In this document: in pieces, positions 20,398 to 29,855 of the stretch
Numbering within the stretch: the stretch's first letter is position 1
Layout of the letters: every line of letters starts with the position of its first letter
Assembly: GCF_003402235.1 (NCBI RefSeq)
Contig: NZ_QEWO01000004.1
Location: 496,001-560,000, forward strand
Reading direction: 5' to 3'
DNA length: 64,000 nt
Source: Parahaliea mediterranea
GTDB lineage: Bacteria > Pseudomonadota > Gammaproteobacteria > Pseudomonadales > Halieaceae
The notes under the pieces: generated by a model
Databases searched by the model: none
What the model saw: the letters and a program-made list of their open reading frames with translations, nothing else
Told to the model about the DNA's origin: nothing
Translations under genes and position numbers: made by a program

Positions 20398-20426
20398 ATT
20401 CTACTGAAAAACGCCGCGGCCGATAA
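20398..20426 (-). promoter_or_regulatory. Putative glyA promoter
   Basis: On the minus strand TTATCG and TAGAAT are 17 bases apart, with the -10 about 74 bases upstream of the glyA ATG. The match is moderate. Confidence 0.35.
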
Positions 20427-20492
20427 GCCTGATAGATTGGCCTGATTAATAGGCCAGAGGCGCCCTGTATTATTTCTGTCACTTTTTGGACA

Positions 20493-20498
20493 TATAGT
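20493..20498 (+). promoter_or_regulatory. Putative -10 box of the UDP-glucose dehydrogenase gene
   Basis: TATAGT lies 43 bases before the ATG at 20542. A TTATTT hexamer 17 bases upstream could serve as a weak -35. Confidence 0.35.
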
Positions 20499-20541
20499 AG
20501 CCTCCGATGGCAACGAATCAGCAGGGAAACCGACAACCGCA

Positions 20542-21885
20542 ATGAACATCACCATTTTTGGCAGTGGCTACGTGGGCCTGGTACAGGCCGCCATTTTCGC
20601 CGACGTGGGCCACCGCGTGGTCTGCATGGATATCGACGCCGCGCGGGTCGACCGCCTGCGCGAGGCCGATGTGCCCTTCTTCGAGCCGGGCCTGTCCAGC
20701 CTGATCCGCTCCGGCCTGGACAGCGGCCTGCTGTCTTTCACCACCGACACCAAGGCGGCGGTGCAGGCCGGCGACTACCTGTTCATCTGCGTGGGCACCC
20801 CGCCCACCTCCGAGGGCGCCGCCGATATGAGCCAGGTGATGGACGTGGCCTCGGCCATTGCCCGCTACATGGCCAGCCGCAAAGTGGTGATCACCAAGTC
20901 CACGGTGCCGGTGGGCACCACCGACGCGGTGCTGGCCCACATCAAGCAGGCCCTGCACGACCAGGGCCGCGACATTGCGGTGGAGGTTGCCTCCAACCCG
21001 GAATTCCTCAAGGAGGGCTCCGCCGTGGCCGACTGCCAGAGCCCGGACCGCATCGTGATTGGCACCCGCTCGCCCAAGGTGCTGGAAGAACTGCGCCGCA
21101 TGTACCAGGCCTTCAACCGCAACCGCGAGAAGATCATGGCCATGGACCCGCCCAGCGCGGAGATGACCAAGTACGCCTCCAACGCCCTGCTGGCCACCAA
21201 AATCAGCTTCATGAACGAAATGGCCAATATCGCCGAGGCGGTGGGGGCGGATATCGAGGATGTTCGCCGCGGCATTGGCGCCGACCCCCGCATTGGCTAC
21301 CAGTTCATCTACCCCGGCTGCGGCTACGGCGGCTCCTGCTTCCCCAAGGACGTGCGCGCCCTAAAATACCTGGCCGGCCAGCACGGCCACCGGGCGGAAA
21401 TCCTCACCGCCGTGCACGACACCAACCAGCGCCAGAAGAACAAGCTGGCCGAGCGGGTCATGGCGCGCCTGGGCTTTGATTTGACCGGCAAGACCATCGC
21501 CGTGTGGGGCCTGTCCTTCAAGCCCAACACCGACGACATGCGCGAGGCCCCCAGCCGCTATGTACTGGAAGGCATCTGGTCCTGCGGCGGCCGGGTGCAG
21601 GCCTTCGACCCCCGGGCGGGGGACGCCTGTCGGGCGCTGTACGGCGAGCGCGACGACCTGAGCATCACCGAGCACAAGGAACAGGCCCTGGAGGGCGCCG
21701 ACGCCCTGGTGATCTGCACCGAGTGGAAGGCCTTCTGGTCGCCCGACTTCGAGCAGGTGAAAGCCCTGCTGAAACAGCCGCTGATTTTCGACGGGCGCAA
21801 CCTCTACAACCCGGCCTATCTGGAGGAACTGGGCATCGAGTACTACGGCATCGGCCGCGGGCGCTCGCTGCACGCGGCGGCCTGA
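20542..21885 (+). CDS. ugd: UDP-glucose 6-dehydrogenase
   Basis: A 447-residue NAD-dependent four-electron oxidase making UDP-glucuronate. N-terminal Rossmann motif [29 protein letters not shown], the catalytic Cys (about 266) in [11 protein letters not shown], and C-terminal [22 protein letters not shown]-mannose dehydrogenases share this fold, but the sequence follows the UDP-glucose type. The product feeds exopolysaccharide or LPS; no polysaccharide cluster is adjacent. Divergent from glyA. Confidence 0.92.
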   Translation: MNITIFGSGYVGLVQAAIFADVGHRVVCMDIDAARVDRLREADVPFFEPGLSSLIRSGLDSGLLSFTTDTKAAVQAGDYLFICVGTPPTSEGAADMSQVMDVASAIARYMASRKVVITKSTVPVGTTDAVLAHIKQALHDQGRDIAVEVASNPEFLKEGSAVADCQSPDRIVIGTRSPKVLEELRRMYQAFNRNREKIMAMDPPSAEMTKYASNALLATKISFMNEMANIAEAVGADIEDVRRGIGADPRIGYQFIYPGCGYGGSCFPKDVRALKYLAGQHGHRAEILTAVHDTNQRQKNKLAERVMARLGFDLTGKTIAVWGLSFKPNTDDMREAPSRYVLEGIWSCGGRVQAFDPRAGDACRALYGERDDLSITEHKEQALEGADALVICTEWKAFWSPDFEQVKALLKQPLIFDGRNLYNPAYLEELGIEYYGIGRGRSLHAAA

Positions 21886-21970
21886 GCGGCACCGCCGGGC
21901 CGCCACAAAGGTTTACACCTCCCCCGCACCCGGTGATACTCGACCCTTCATTCACCGGGCATTATCGGGC

Positions 21971-22423
21971 ATGACAGACAAGGCAGTACTGGGCTGGCGG
22001 GAATGGCTGGCCCTGCCGGACCTCGGCATCGAACGCATCAAGGCCAAAATCGACACCGGGGCGCGCACCAGCGCCCTGCACGCCTTTTACGTGGAGCCCT
22101 TCGAGCGCGACGGCGCCGAATGGGTGCGCTTTGGCATCCACCCCTGGCAGCGCAACACCGAAAAAGAGGTGCACTGCGAAGCAAAGGTGCTGGACAAGCG
22201 CCAGGTCACCGACTCCGGCGGCCACCGCGAACACCGCTATGTGATCCAGAGCCGGGTGCAGGTGGGCGAGCGCATCATCGACGCCGAGATCACCCTCACC
22301 GACCGCGAGACCATGCGCTTTCGCATGCTGCTGGGGCGCACCGCCATGCGCGGCACCTTTTTAGTGGATTCCGCCCGCTCCTACCTGCAGGGCGCGCGCC
22401 CGGACAAGGAGCCAAAAGCGTGA
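21971..22423 (+). CDS. RimB-like retropepsin-fold zinc-protease family protein (PF05618)
   Basis: A 150-residue single-domain aspartic-protease-like protein. The active-site triplet lies in [13 protein letters not shown], and the C-terminal [19 protein letters not shown] is the family hallmark. Relatives annotated as ATP-dependent zinc protease or RimB process the glutamate tails that RimK adds to ribosomal protein S6. Its last bases overlap the next gene as GTGA, so the two are translationally coupled. rimK, the usual middle gene of such operons, is absent. Confidence 0.85.
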   Translation: MTDKAVLGWREWLALPDLGIERIKAKIDTGARTSALHAFYVEPFERDGAEWVRFGIHPWQRNTEKEVHCEAKVLDKRQVTDSGGHREHRYVIQSRVQVGERIIDAEITLTDRETMRFRMLLGRTAMRGTFLVDSARSYLQGARPDKEPKA

Positions 22424-23472
22424 GCCGCACGCCCCTGGTGATTGGCGGCAAGACCATAGAGCCCGACGGACACTACACGGTGGACATCCCGGTGGCCCCC
22501 ATGTACACCCACGATAACCTGTCGATCAGCGTGCAGGTGATCAGCGGCAAGCGGCCCGGGCCGGTGCTGTTTGTGTGCGCCGCCGTTCACGGCGATGAGA
22601 TCAACGGCGTGGAGATCATCCGCCGCCTGCTCAAGGACCCACAGCTCAAGCGCCTCAAGGGCACCCTGATCGCCATTCCCATCGTCAATGTGTACGGGTT
22701 TATCAACCACACCCGCTACCTGCCGGACGGGCGCGACCTCAACCGCTCCTTCCCGGGCTCCAGCCGTGGCTCCCTGACCGGGCGCATTGCCCACACCTTC
22801 ATGCAGGAGATCGTTGCCCACTGCAGCCACGGCATCGACCTGCACACCGGTGCCCGCCACCGCAGCAACTTCCCGCAGATTCGCGCCAACCTGGAAGACG
22901 AGGCCACCCTGGCCATGACCGAGGCCTTCGGCGCCCCGCTGGCCATCGACGCGCCGATCCGCGACGGCTCCCTGCGCGGCGCCGCCGGCGACATGGGCGT
23001 GCCGGTGCTGCTGTACGAAAGCTGCGAGGCCCTGCGCTTTGACGAGATTTACATCCGCGCTGGCGTCAAGGGGGTGCTGAATGTCATGCGCCACCTGGGC
23101 ATGCTGCGCAAAAGCCGCGCCAAGGCCCTGAAAAAACCGCTGATCAGCCGCAGCACCCACTGGCTGCGCGCGCCGGAGAGCGGCATTCTGCGGGTGCTGG
23201 TACCGCTGGGGGCGGAGGTGCAGGCGGGCCAGATCATCGGCTTTATTGCCGACCCGCTGGGCACCAGCGAGGTGGATGTGGTGGCCGATTCAGCCGGCAT
23301 TGTGATTGGCCGCACCAACCTGCCGCTGGTGTACGAGGGCGACGCCCTGTTCCACATTGCCGAGGTGGACCGGCGCCGCAAGTGGGAGGTGGATGCCTTC
23401 CGCGAGGACTACCAGCCCGACGAGCACGAGTTGGACCCGGAAGACCTCAGCTCGGCGCCCATCGCCGACTAG
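22420..23472 (+). CDS. Succinylglutamate desuccinylase/aspartoacylase family deacylase
   Basis: A 350-residue zinc carboxypeptidase-fold enzyme beginning at a GTG that overlaps the previous stop. Zinc-ligand motif [12 protein letters not shown] (His and Glu), [21 protein letters not shown] with the third His, and a C-terminal beta-barrel/lipoyl-like domain with [19 protein letters not shown]. It belongs to the AstE/AspA-like group found with RimB and RimK, not to the arginine succinyltransferase pathway, whose other genes are absent. The substrate is not evident. Confidence 0.88.
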   Translation: MSRTPLVIGGKTIEPDGHYTVDIPVAPMYTHDNLSISVQVISGKRPGPVLFVCAAVHGDEINGVEIIRRLLKDPQLKRLKGTLIAIPIVNVYGFINHTRYLPDGRDLNRSFPGSSRGSLTGRIAHTFMQEIVAHCSHGIDLHTGARHRSNFPQIRANLEDEATLAMTEAFGAPLAIDAPIRDGSLRGAAGDMGVPVLLYESCEALRFDEIYIRAGVKGVLNVMRHLGMLRKSRAKALKKPLISRSTHWLRAPESGILRVLVPLGAEVQAGQIIGFIADPLGTSEVDVVADSAGIVIGRTNLPLVYEGDALFHIAEVDRRRKWEVDAFREDYQPDEHELDPEDLSSAPIAD

Positions 23473-23490
23473 GCTTCTGTCAAAACCGAG

Positions 23491-23550
23491 CCGGCGATAA
23501 CCGACCCGGCAACTATCAACCTGGCAACTATCAACCTGGCAACTAGCGAC
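23491..23550. repeat. Tandem repeat of a 15-base unit, four copies
   Basis: The unit CCGGCAACTATCAAC recurs at 23491, 23506, 23521 and 23536, the first copy being the most diverged, with a partial fifth copy at 23551. It fills the convergent gap after the deacylase gene and runs into the last codons of the DUF3325 gene. Confidence 0.85.
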
Positions 23551-23857
23551 CCGGCCACCACAGGCGCAGCCAGTGGGGCCGCCAGCTCAGGGTAAAGGCC
23601 ACCGCCGCGGCAGACACCGCCAGCAGCATCAGCCAGACCAGCGCCGCCATCGACGGCGCATCCGCGCGCAGGCACAACCACAGCGACAGCAGCAGGGCCA
23701 GGCTGCCAGCCACCTGCAGGGCGCGCCGGGTGCCATGGGCCAGTGGCGTGCCCCTGCGCACCTGGCGCCAGTGGGCGGGCTTGGCCAGGGCAAACCAGGC
23801 CATGGCGCAAAAACTGCAGATAGCGGCCACCAATAACAACAGCACAGCCTCACCCAC
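23543..23857 (-). CDS. DUF3325 small membrane protein
   Basis: A 104-residue protein from a GTG at 23857 that overlaps the end of the PepSY gene. It has three hydrophobic segments (about residues 2-20, 43-60 and 66-85) and an aromatic/basic C-terminus. DUF3325 proteins sit beside TonB siderophore receptors and PepSY reductases. The function is unknown. The 3' end is within a 15-base tandem repeat array. Confidence 0.78.
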   Translation of the reverse strand: MGEAVLLLLVAAICSFCAMAWFALAKPAHWRQVRRGTPLAHGTRRALQVAGSLALLLSLWLCLRADAPSMAALVWLMLLAVSAAAVAFTLSWRPHWLRLWWPGR

Positions 23858-25553
23858 GGGCCGGCTCCAGGGCATCCAGCGGGGCGTGGCCAGTGGTAGC
23901 CAGCGCCTGCGCCCGCACCCCTTCGCGCACCCGCAGCAGGCGCGCCGAGCGCACCGCCACCGCGGCACTCAGCAGCAGGCAGATATCAACGCCGGCCACC
24001 GGCCAGTAGGACGCCGCCAGTGTCTTGCCCAGGTGATCGCCCGTGGTGAGCCAGTTCAGCAGCACCGCCGCCACCGCCAGCGCGGCATAGGCCCAGCACT
24101 GTTCGCGCCAGGCCGGTGACATCAGCCCCCGGGCCACCGGCGCGCTGCGCGAGGCGGCATGGGCCAGGGCGGCGAGCCAGCTGTACCAGAACAGGCGTTC
24201 CTGCCACACACCGCGGCCCACCATGTCCTCGGGCAACAGCCGGTTGGCCACCAGCATGGTCGCGGTGGCCAGCAGCATGCCGGTAACGGCGGTGACGGCC
24301 AGGGCATCCACCCAACGCACCAGCATTGCCGACTGCCCGGCCATCTGCCGCTTGCGCTTCTCGACGAAGAACACAAAGCCGGTGGCGATGCAGACACAGC
24401 CGGCCAGCCCGCCGAACACATACAGCCAGCGCAGCAGCCAGTGGCGGAAGTGCTGCAGGTGCAGGCCGGTGAGGAATTCGTTCACCGCGAACACCGGGGT
24501 GAGGGGCGGGTCTTCCCGCAGCACCCCGCCGTTGCTGGCCTTGAAATGCACCCCCTGGCCCACCAGGGCCACCTGGTCGCTGCCGGCGCGGAAAATACTG
24601 ACATAGCCGTTCGCATCGCCCAGGTGGTCCATGTATAGGTAGCCCACCTCGCCCGGCATGTCGCGCGCCGCCCAGCGCCGCTTGGCCTCGGCCACCATGG
24701 CATCCACCGAGGCCAGCGGCGCGGCAATGCCCGCCGGCTCGTGGGGCAGGCCGGTGCGCTCGGCCTGCAGCACCTCGTGCTGCTTGGCCAGCGGCTCCAG
24801 CGCGGTCTGGCTCAGGGGAAAGTAGATGCCGGCAAAAATCAGCAGGCCGGTGAAGGCAAAAAAGAAATGAAAGGGCAGCGCCACCACCCCGGTCAGGTTG
24901 TGCAGATCAAGCACGCTGCGCTGGGTGCGCTTGTGGGGGCGGAAGGTAAACAGCTCCTTGAACAGCTTGCGGTGCATCACCACCCCGGTCACCAGGGCCA
25001 CCAGCATGATCAGCGCCGCCAGGCCGACAATCCAATAGCCCAGGTTCTTCCAGTGCAGGTGCAGGCCGTAATGCAGGGGGTAGAAGAAGTCGCTGCCCAC
25101 CTGCAGTTTGTCCTCGCTGAGGTAGGCGCCGCTGCGCGGGTCGATGCTGGCCCAGCCGTGCACGTGCTGGTGGTCGTCACTGGCGTCTATCGGCTTGTTG
25201 GGAATGGCGAATTCGCCGCCGATCTGCAACACCGGGTCGCGGTGGGTGGTGTAGGCATACAGCGAAACCAGCGGCAGGGTGTCCGGGTGCGGGATGTCCC
25301 CCTCCACCCTGAGGGCGGTGGCAGCCATGTCGTCGGGGTGCGCACGCAACTTGTCGTACACCGGCTTGAGCACGGTGTCGAAAGACGGCATGGGCTGGGC
25401 GGCAAAACGGGTTTCGGGCACCGCCCAGCGGTCGATCTCGCGGTCAAACACCGACAGCGACCCGAAGAAAAAGGCCACCATCAGCACATAGCCCAGCACC
25501 AGCCCGAACCAGGTGTGTACCCAGGCCATGGCCTGGCGGAAATTGGCAAACAT
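23850..25553 (-). CDS. PepSY-associated membrane protein, probable ferric-siderophore reductase
   Basis: A 567-residue inner-membrane protein: a first membrane segment at about residues 15-35 (WVHTWFGLVLGYVLM), a large periplasmic domain, then paired membrane helices (WIVGLAALIMLVALVTGVV and others) with periplasmic PepSY domains in between, and more helices at the C-terminus. His residues around the helices could ligate haem. Proteins of this type reduce or release iron from siderophores in the periplasm. It starts 3 bases after the DUF3649 stop and overlaps the DUF3325 start by 8 bases. Confidence 0.85.
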   Translation of the reverse strand: MFANFRQAMAWVHTWFGLVLGYVLMVAFFFGSLSVFDREIDRWAVPETRFAAQPMPSFDTVLKPVYDKLRAHPDDMAATALRVEGDIPHPDTLPLVSLYAYTTHRDPVLQIGGEFAIPNKPIDASDDHQHVHGWASIDPRSGAYLSEDKLQVGSDFFYPLHYGLHLHWKNLGYWIVGLAALIMLVALVTGVVMHRKLFKELFTFRPHKRTQRSVLDLHNLTGVVALPFHFFFAFTGLLIFAGIYFPLSQTALEPLAKQHEVLQAERTGLPHEPAGIAAPLASVDAMVAEAKRRWAARDMPGEVGYLYMDHLGDANGYVSIFRAGSDQVALVGQGVHFKASNGGVLREDPPLTPVFAVNEFLTGLHLQHFRHWLLRWLYVFGGLAGCVCIATGFVFFVEKRKRQMAGQSAMLVRWVDALAVTAVTGMLLATATMLVANRLLPEDMVGRGVWQERLFWYSWLAALAHAASRSAPVARGLMSPAWREQCWAYAALAVAAVLLNWLTTGDHLGKTLAASYWPVAGVDICLLLSAAVAVRSARLLRVREGVRAQALATTGHAPLDALEPARG

Positions 25554-25555
25554 GG

Positions 25556-25843
25556 CTATGCCCCCGTTGTCAGTTGCTGCTGCACAAGCAGCGCGGCGGC
25601 ACTCATCAGGCCGCCCCCGCCGAGCAGCACCAGCCACACCCGCAGCATGTTCCGCGCCGCCCACACCCACAGGAAAATCCCCAGGTAGGCCAGCAAGGCG
25701 ACCATCATGCACAGGGTGCGGGCCGCATCAAAGGCCATGCCCGCGGCCACCAGGGCCGCAATGCCCACGCTGCTGGCGCCCCACAAAAAGGCGTAACCGC
25801 CCAGCAGGCTGGCCCCGGTGCGCGACAGGATGGCCAGCGCCAT
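25556..25843 (-). CDS. DUF3649 small iron-uptake membrane protein
   Basis: A 95-residue protein with three hydrophobic helices (around residues 10-28, 40-58 and 60-82) and the pattern LSRTGASLLGGYAFLW, as in DUF3649 proteins encoded with TonB siderophore receptors. The start chosen is ATG 25843, 11 bases after the receptor stop. Function unknown. Confidence 0.72.
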   Translation of the reverse strand: MALAILSRTGASLLGGYAFLWGASSVGIAALVAAGMAFDAARTLCMMVALLAYLGIFLWVWAARNMLRVWLVLLGGGGLMSAAALLVQQQLTTGA

Positions 25844-25853
25844 AGGGCCGGTG

Positions 25854-27968
25854 TCAGAAGCGGTAGTTGACATGCAGGCTGTAGTCCAGCGGTGTGCCGT
25901 AGCGGTACTGGTTAAAGAAGCCCACCTGGCTGTAATAGGTCTCATCCAGCAGGTTGTCGATGTTGGCCTGCACCGACAGCGCGTCGGTAAAGGCATAGCG
26001 GGCCATCAGGCTGACCAGGGCGTAATCGTCCTGCACCAGGCGCCCGGCTTCATTGGTGGCGGGGTTGGTGGTGGCGGCGTAGATTTCACCCTGCCAGTTC
26101 ACACCGCCGCCCACGGTCAGCCGGTGCCACTGGTAGGTGGTGAACAGCTTGAGCAGTTTGCGCGGCGCGTCGGTGTTCACGTCTTCGCCGTCGGCGTCTT
26201 CAGCGCTGAACTGGGTGTAGCTGGCGCTGAACTGCCAGTTGTCGGTGAGGTTGCCCACCACTTCCAGCTCGGCGCCCTTGGTTTCGGTGCCTTGCGCGGC
26301 GTAGTAGATCATCTCCAGGGTTTGCGGGTCGACTATGCCGGTGGGCTGGGCGAGGTTGTCCTGCTCGATCTGGAACAGGGCGAAGGCGGTTTCCAGGGCG
26401 CCGTCCAGCCAGGCGCTCTTCAGGCCCACCTCGTAGCTTTTGCCCTCCAGTGGCTCAAGGGTGTTGCCACCGGCGTCGCGCTGGTTCTGGGGCTGGAAGA
26501 TTTCGGTATAGCTGGCGTAAAGCCGGTGCTGGTCGGTCAGGTCATACAGCACACCGGTATAGGGAATGACCACATCGTCGTCGCCGTAGTCCAACACTGC
26601 GCCGTACTCCACGCCCTGGCGCTCCCAGCTCGCCAGGCGGGCGCCGAGGATAAACTTCAGGCGGTCGCTGGCGGCCAGGCGTACCGCGCCGTAATAGCCC
26701 TCCTGCTCGGTTTCGATATCCTGGTCTACACGGGTCGTGTCGGACCAGCGCGGCTCCGGGGAGTTACCGTCCCACTGGAAGAAGTTGCCGACGCTGTAGA
26801 AATCGAGCGCGGTCCAGACCTCGGTTTCGGCGGACTGCTCGCTGTGCAGGGCCCCCAGCACGAATTCGTGGCTGCGGCCGAACAGGCCAAAGTCACCGCG
26901 CAGCTGCACGTCGACACTGTCCAGCACCGACTCGCCGGAGCTGCGGTAAGGGTAGTAGCTCAGCCCCTCGCCGGTGGCCTTGTCGATGTCGCCAGACAAG
27001 TACAGCAGGCGGGTTTTCTGGCCGTTTTCCACCCGGTTGTAGTTGGCGCGCAACTGCCAGCCATTGCTGAAGTCCTGCACCACATTCACAAAGTAGTTTT
27101 CGTTCTGGGTTTCCCAGCGGGTCCAGTCGGCGGCGGTGGACTTGGCGCGCGACCAGTCGGTGCGGGTGCCGTCGGTAAACCAGGTGGGCAGTGCGCCCCA
27201 GGTGGCCCCAGTGGGGTCGTTGTGCTGGTAGCTGGCGCCAACGCGTAGCAGGGTGCTGTCGGTCAGGTCGGCCTCCAGCACGCCGTAGAACACGTCGGAT
27301 TCCTCCTCAAGATAGTCCTGGTAGGACTCCCCCTCGGTGTGCCTGGCCACTAGCCGGCCGCGCAGGGCGCCGTCAAAGCCAAGCCCGGCGCCCACATCGG
27401 CGGTGGTTTCCACCGTGTTCCAGCGGCCAAAGCCGCCGTCCACATAGCCGGTCAGCTCGGTGCTACTGGCATGCTTGCGCACCAGGTTGATGGAGGCGGA
27501 CGGGTCACCCGCCCCGGTCATCAGGCCCGTGGCGCCGCGCACCACTTCCACCCGCTCGTACAGGGCCATGTCGACCACGGTTTCACCGGAATCCCCCGCC
27601 AGGCTCCAAGGCAGCGGCACGCCGTCCACCTGGTAATTGCGGATTTCAAAACCGCGGGAGGAGAAGGTGTTGCGGACGTCGTCGATCTCCTGCAGGGAAA
27701 CGCCGGCGGCATTGACCACCACATCGGAGATCGTATCCAGGTTCTGGTCGAGGATGCGCTGGGAGGTGATCACCGTCACCGACTGGGGTGTTTCCAGCGG
27801 CGTCAGGCCAAGGCCGGTGGCCATGTCCATGTCTTCGGTGAGCAGGTAGCTGCCGGTCACCACCACCTCTTCCAGGTTACCAGGGGCCTGCGCCCCCGCA
27901 CTGATGCTGGTTACGCTGGCCTGCAGCGCGGCGGCCAGCACGGTCAAACGCACGCCGTGGTTGCGCAT
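25854..27968 (-). CDS. TonB-dependent siderophore receptor (FhuE/FpvA-like without signalling domain)
   Basis: A 704-residue outer-membrane receptor. Signal peptide to about residue 26, TonB box LEEVVVTGSYL, plug domain with ETPQSVTVITSQRI, VVRGATGLMTGAGDPSASINLVRK and a 22-strand barrel ending with DYSLHVNYRF, whose terminal Phe is needed for outer-membrane insertion. The N-terminal STN signalling extension of FpvA/FecA is missing, so sigma-factor signalling is unlikely. It heads an operon with DUF3649, PepSY and DUF3325 genes. A Fur-like box lies 84 bases upstream. Confidence 0.92.
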   Translation of the reverse strand: MRNHGVRLTVLAAALQASVTSISAGAQAPGNLEEVVVTGSYLLTEDMDMATGLGLTPLETPQSVTVITSQRILDQNLDTISDVVVNAAGVSLQEIDDVRNTFSSRGFEIRNYQVDGVPLPWSLAGDSGETVVDMALYERVEVVRGATGLMTGAGDPSASINLVRKHASSTELTGYVDGGFGRWNTVETTADVGAGLGFDGALRGRLVARHTEGESYQDYLEEESDVFYGVLEADLTDSTLLRVGASYQHNDPTGATWGALPTWFTDGTRTDWSRAKSTAADWTRWETQNENYFVNVVQDFSNGWQLRANYNRVENGQKTRLLYLSGDIDKATGEGLSYYPYRSSGESVLDSVDVQLRGDFGLFGRSHEFVLGALHSEQSAETEVWTALDFYSVGNFFQWDGNSPEPRWSDTTRVDQDIETEQEGYYGAVRLAASDRLKFILGARLASWERQGVEYGAVLDYGDDDVVIPYTGVLYDLTDQHRLYASYTEIFQPQNQRDAGGNTLEPLEGKSYEVGLKSAWLDGALETAFALFQIEQDNLAQPTGIVDPQTLEMIYYAAQGTETKGAELEVVGNLTDNWQFSASYTQFSAEDADGEDVNTDAPRKLLKLFTTYQWHRLTVGGGVNWQGEIYAATTNPATNEAGRLVQDDYALVSLMARYAFTDALSVQANIDNLLDETYYSQVGFFNQYRYGTPLDYSLHVNYRF

Positions 27969-28051
27969 TGGAATCCCCCATCTGTGAAGTGCCCGGAATG
28001 TCCCCGGACCATGAAATGCAGCTGGCTTGAAAGCCAAACCGGAATTTAACT

Positions 28052-28070
28052 GCGAAGCATTCTCATTTTC
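28052..28070 (-). promoter_or_regulatory. Putative Fur box
   Basis: On the minus strand GAAAATGAGAATGCTTCGC matches the 19-base Fur consensus (GATAATGATAATCATTATC) at about 13 positions, concentrated in the left half. It lies upstream of the siderophore receptor operon, where Fur control is expected. Confidence 0.6.
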
Positions 28071-28145
28071 AAGCAAGAGATAAACCAAAAAGTACCGCCG
28101 CCGCCCCACTCCCCGGCCGCGGCGCCTCCAAACGGCGGGCAGACC

Positions 28146-28154
28146 TGCTAGAAT
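28146..28154 (+). promoter_or_regulatory. Putative extended -10 promoter of ettA
   Basis: TGCTAGAAT matches the extended -10 consensus TGnTATAAT with one mismatch and lies 36 bases before the ATG at 28190. Confidence 0.45.
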
Positions 28155-28189
28155 GCCGCCCTCATTTGAACGCAGAGTTACCCCCACCC

Positions 28190-29854
28190 ATGGCCCAGTA
28201 CGTCTACACCATGAACCGGGTCGGCAAGGTCGTGCCGCCCAAGAAAACCATCCTCGAAGACATCTCCCTGTCCTTTTTCCCCGGCGCCAAGATCGGCGTG
28301 CTGGGCCTGAACGGCGCCGGCAAGTCGACCCTGCTGAAGATCATGGCCGGCATCGACACCGACATCCTCGGCGAGGCCCGTCCCCAGGCCGGCATCAAGA
28401 TCGGCTACCTGCCCCAGGAGCCCCAGTTGGACCCGGCCAAGGACGTGCGCGGCAACGTGGAGGAAGGCCTGCAGGACGCCATCGACGCCCTGGCCGGGCT
28501 GGAGAAGGTATACGCCGACTACGCCGAGCCCGACGCCGACTTCGACGCCCTGGCCAAGGAGCAGGCGCGACTGGAAGACATCATCCAGGCCACCGACGCC
28601 CACAACATCGAAACCAAGCTGGAAATTGCCGCCAACGCCCTGCGCCTGCCGCCCTGGGATGCCGACGTGACCAAACTGTCCGGCGGTGAGCGCCGCCGGG
28701 TAGCCCTGTGCCGCCTGCTGCTGTCGGCACCGGACATGCTGCTGCTGGACGAGCCCACCAACCATCTCGACGCCGAGAGTGTGGCCTGGCTGGAGCGCTT
28801 CCTGGAAGGCTTTCCCGGCACCGTGGTGGCCATCACCCACGACCGCTACTTCCTCGACAACGCCGCCGGCTGGATTCTGGAACTGGACCGCGGCCGCGGC
28901 ATTCCCTACGAGGGCAACTACTCCGACTGGCTGGACGCCAAGGAAAAGCGCCTGGAGCAGGAAAAGCGCCAGGAGGCCTCCCACCAGAAGGCAATCAAGG
29001 CCGAGTTGGAGTGGGTGCGCAGCAATCCCAAGGGCCGCCAGGCCAAGAGCAAGGCCCGCCTGCAGCGCTTTGAAGAGCTGCAGTCACAGGAATTCCAGGC
29101 GCGCAACGAAACCAACGAGATCTACATTCCCCCGGGCCCGCGCCTGGGCGACAACGTGATCGAAGTCAGCAACCTGAAGAAGGCCTTCGGCGACCGCCTG
29201 CTGTTCGACAACGTGAGCTTCACGGTGCCCAAGGGCAGCATTGTCGGCATCATCGGCGCCAACGGCATGGGTAAATCCACCCTGTTCCGTATCCTGATGG
29301 GCCAGGAGCAGCCCGACGGCGGCGAAGTGAAAGTCGGCGAAACCGTGCAGCTGTCCTACGTGGACCAGAGCCGCGACGACCTCGACGGCAGCAAAACAGT
29401 ATGGGAGGAAATCTCCGACGGCCAGGACATCATGCGCATCGGCAGCTACGAGGTGCCCTCGCGCTCCTACTGCGGCCGCTTCAACTTCAAGGGCTCCGAC
29501 CAGCAGAAGTTCGTCAAGGACTTGTCCGGCGGCGAGCGCAACCGCCTGCACCTGGCCAAGCTGCTGAAACAGGGCGGCAACGTGCTGTTGCTGGACGAGC
29601 CCACCAACGACCTGGACGTGGAAACCCTGCGCGCGCTGGAAGAGGCGATTCTGGCCTTCCCGGGCAGCGCCCTGGTTATTTCGCACGATCGCTGGTTCCT
29701 GGATCGCATCGCCACCCACATCCTGGCCTACGAGGACGATGGCAGCGTGGTGTTCCACGAGGGCAACTTCAGCGACTACGAGGAAGACCGCAAGGCGCGC
29801 CTGGGCAAGGATGCCGACCAGCCGCAGCGGGTGAAGTACCGCAAGCTGAAGTAA
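28190..29854 (+). CDS. ettA: Energy-dependent translational throttle protein EttA
   Basis: A 554-residue ABC-F protein (E. coli EttA has 555). Two ABC cassettes: Walker [10 protein letters not shown] and signature LSGGERRR in the first, GANGMGKST and LSGGERNR in the second; the long P-site tRNA interaction arm region lies between them ([17 protein letters not shown]). The N-terminus [18 protein letters not shown] is diagnostic. It binds the ribosomal E site and gates elongation by ATP/ADP ratio. Convergent with the caspase-like gene, with only one base between the two stop codons. Confidence 0.96.
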   Translation: MAQYVYTMNRVGKVVPPKKTILEDISLSFFPGAKIGVLGLNGAGKSTLLKIMAGIDTDILGEARPQAGIKIGYLPQEPQLDPAKDVRGNVEEGLQDAIDALAGLEKVYADYAEPDADFDALAKEQARLEDIIQATDAHNIETKLEIAANALRLPPWDADVTKLSGGERRRVALCRLLLSAPDMLLLDEPTNHLDAESVAWLERFLEGFPGTVVAITHDRYFLDNAAGWILELDRGRGIPYEGNYSDWLDAKEKRLEQEKRQEASHQKAIKAELEWVRSNPKGRQAKSKARLQRFEELQSQEFQARNETNEIYIPPGPRLGDNVIEVSNLKKAFGDRLLFDNVSFTVPKGSIVGIIGANGMGKSTLFRILMGQEQPDGGEVKVGETVQLSYVDQSRDDLDGSKTVWEEISDGQDIMRIGSYEVPSRSYCGRFNFKGSDQQKFVKDLSGGERNRLHLAKLLKQGGNVLLLDEPTNDLDVETLRALEEAILAFPGSALVISHDRWFLDRIATHILAYEDDGSVVFHEGNFSDYEEDRKARLGKDADQPQRVKYRKLK

Positions 29855-29855
29855 G

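Noticed and set aside
23469-23810. 113-residue minus-strand frame with VAGSLVARLIVA-type repeats
   Set aside because: It is the other frame through the 15-base tandem repeat and overlaps the better-supported DUF3325 gene.
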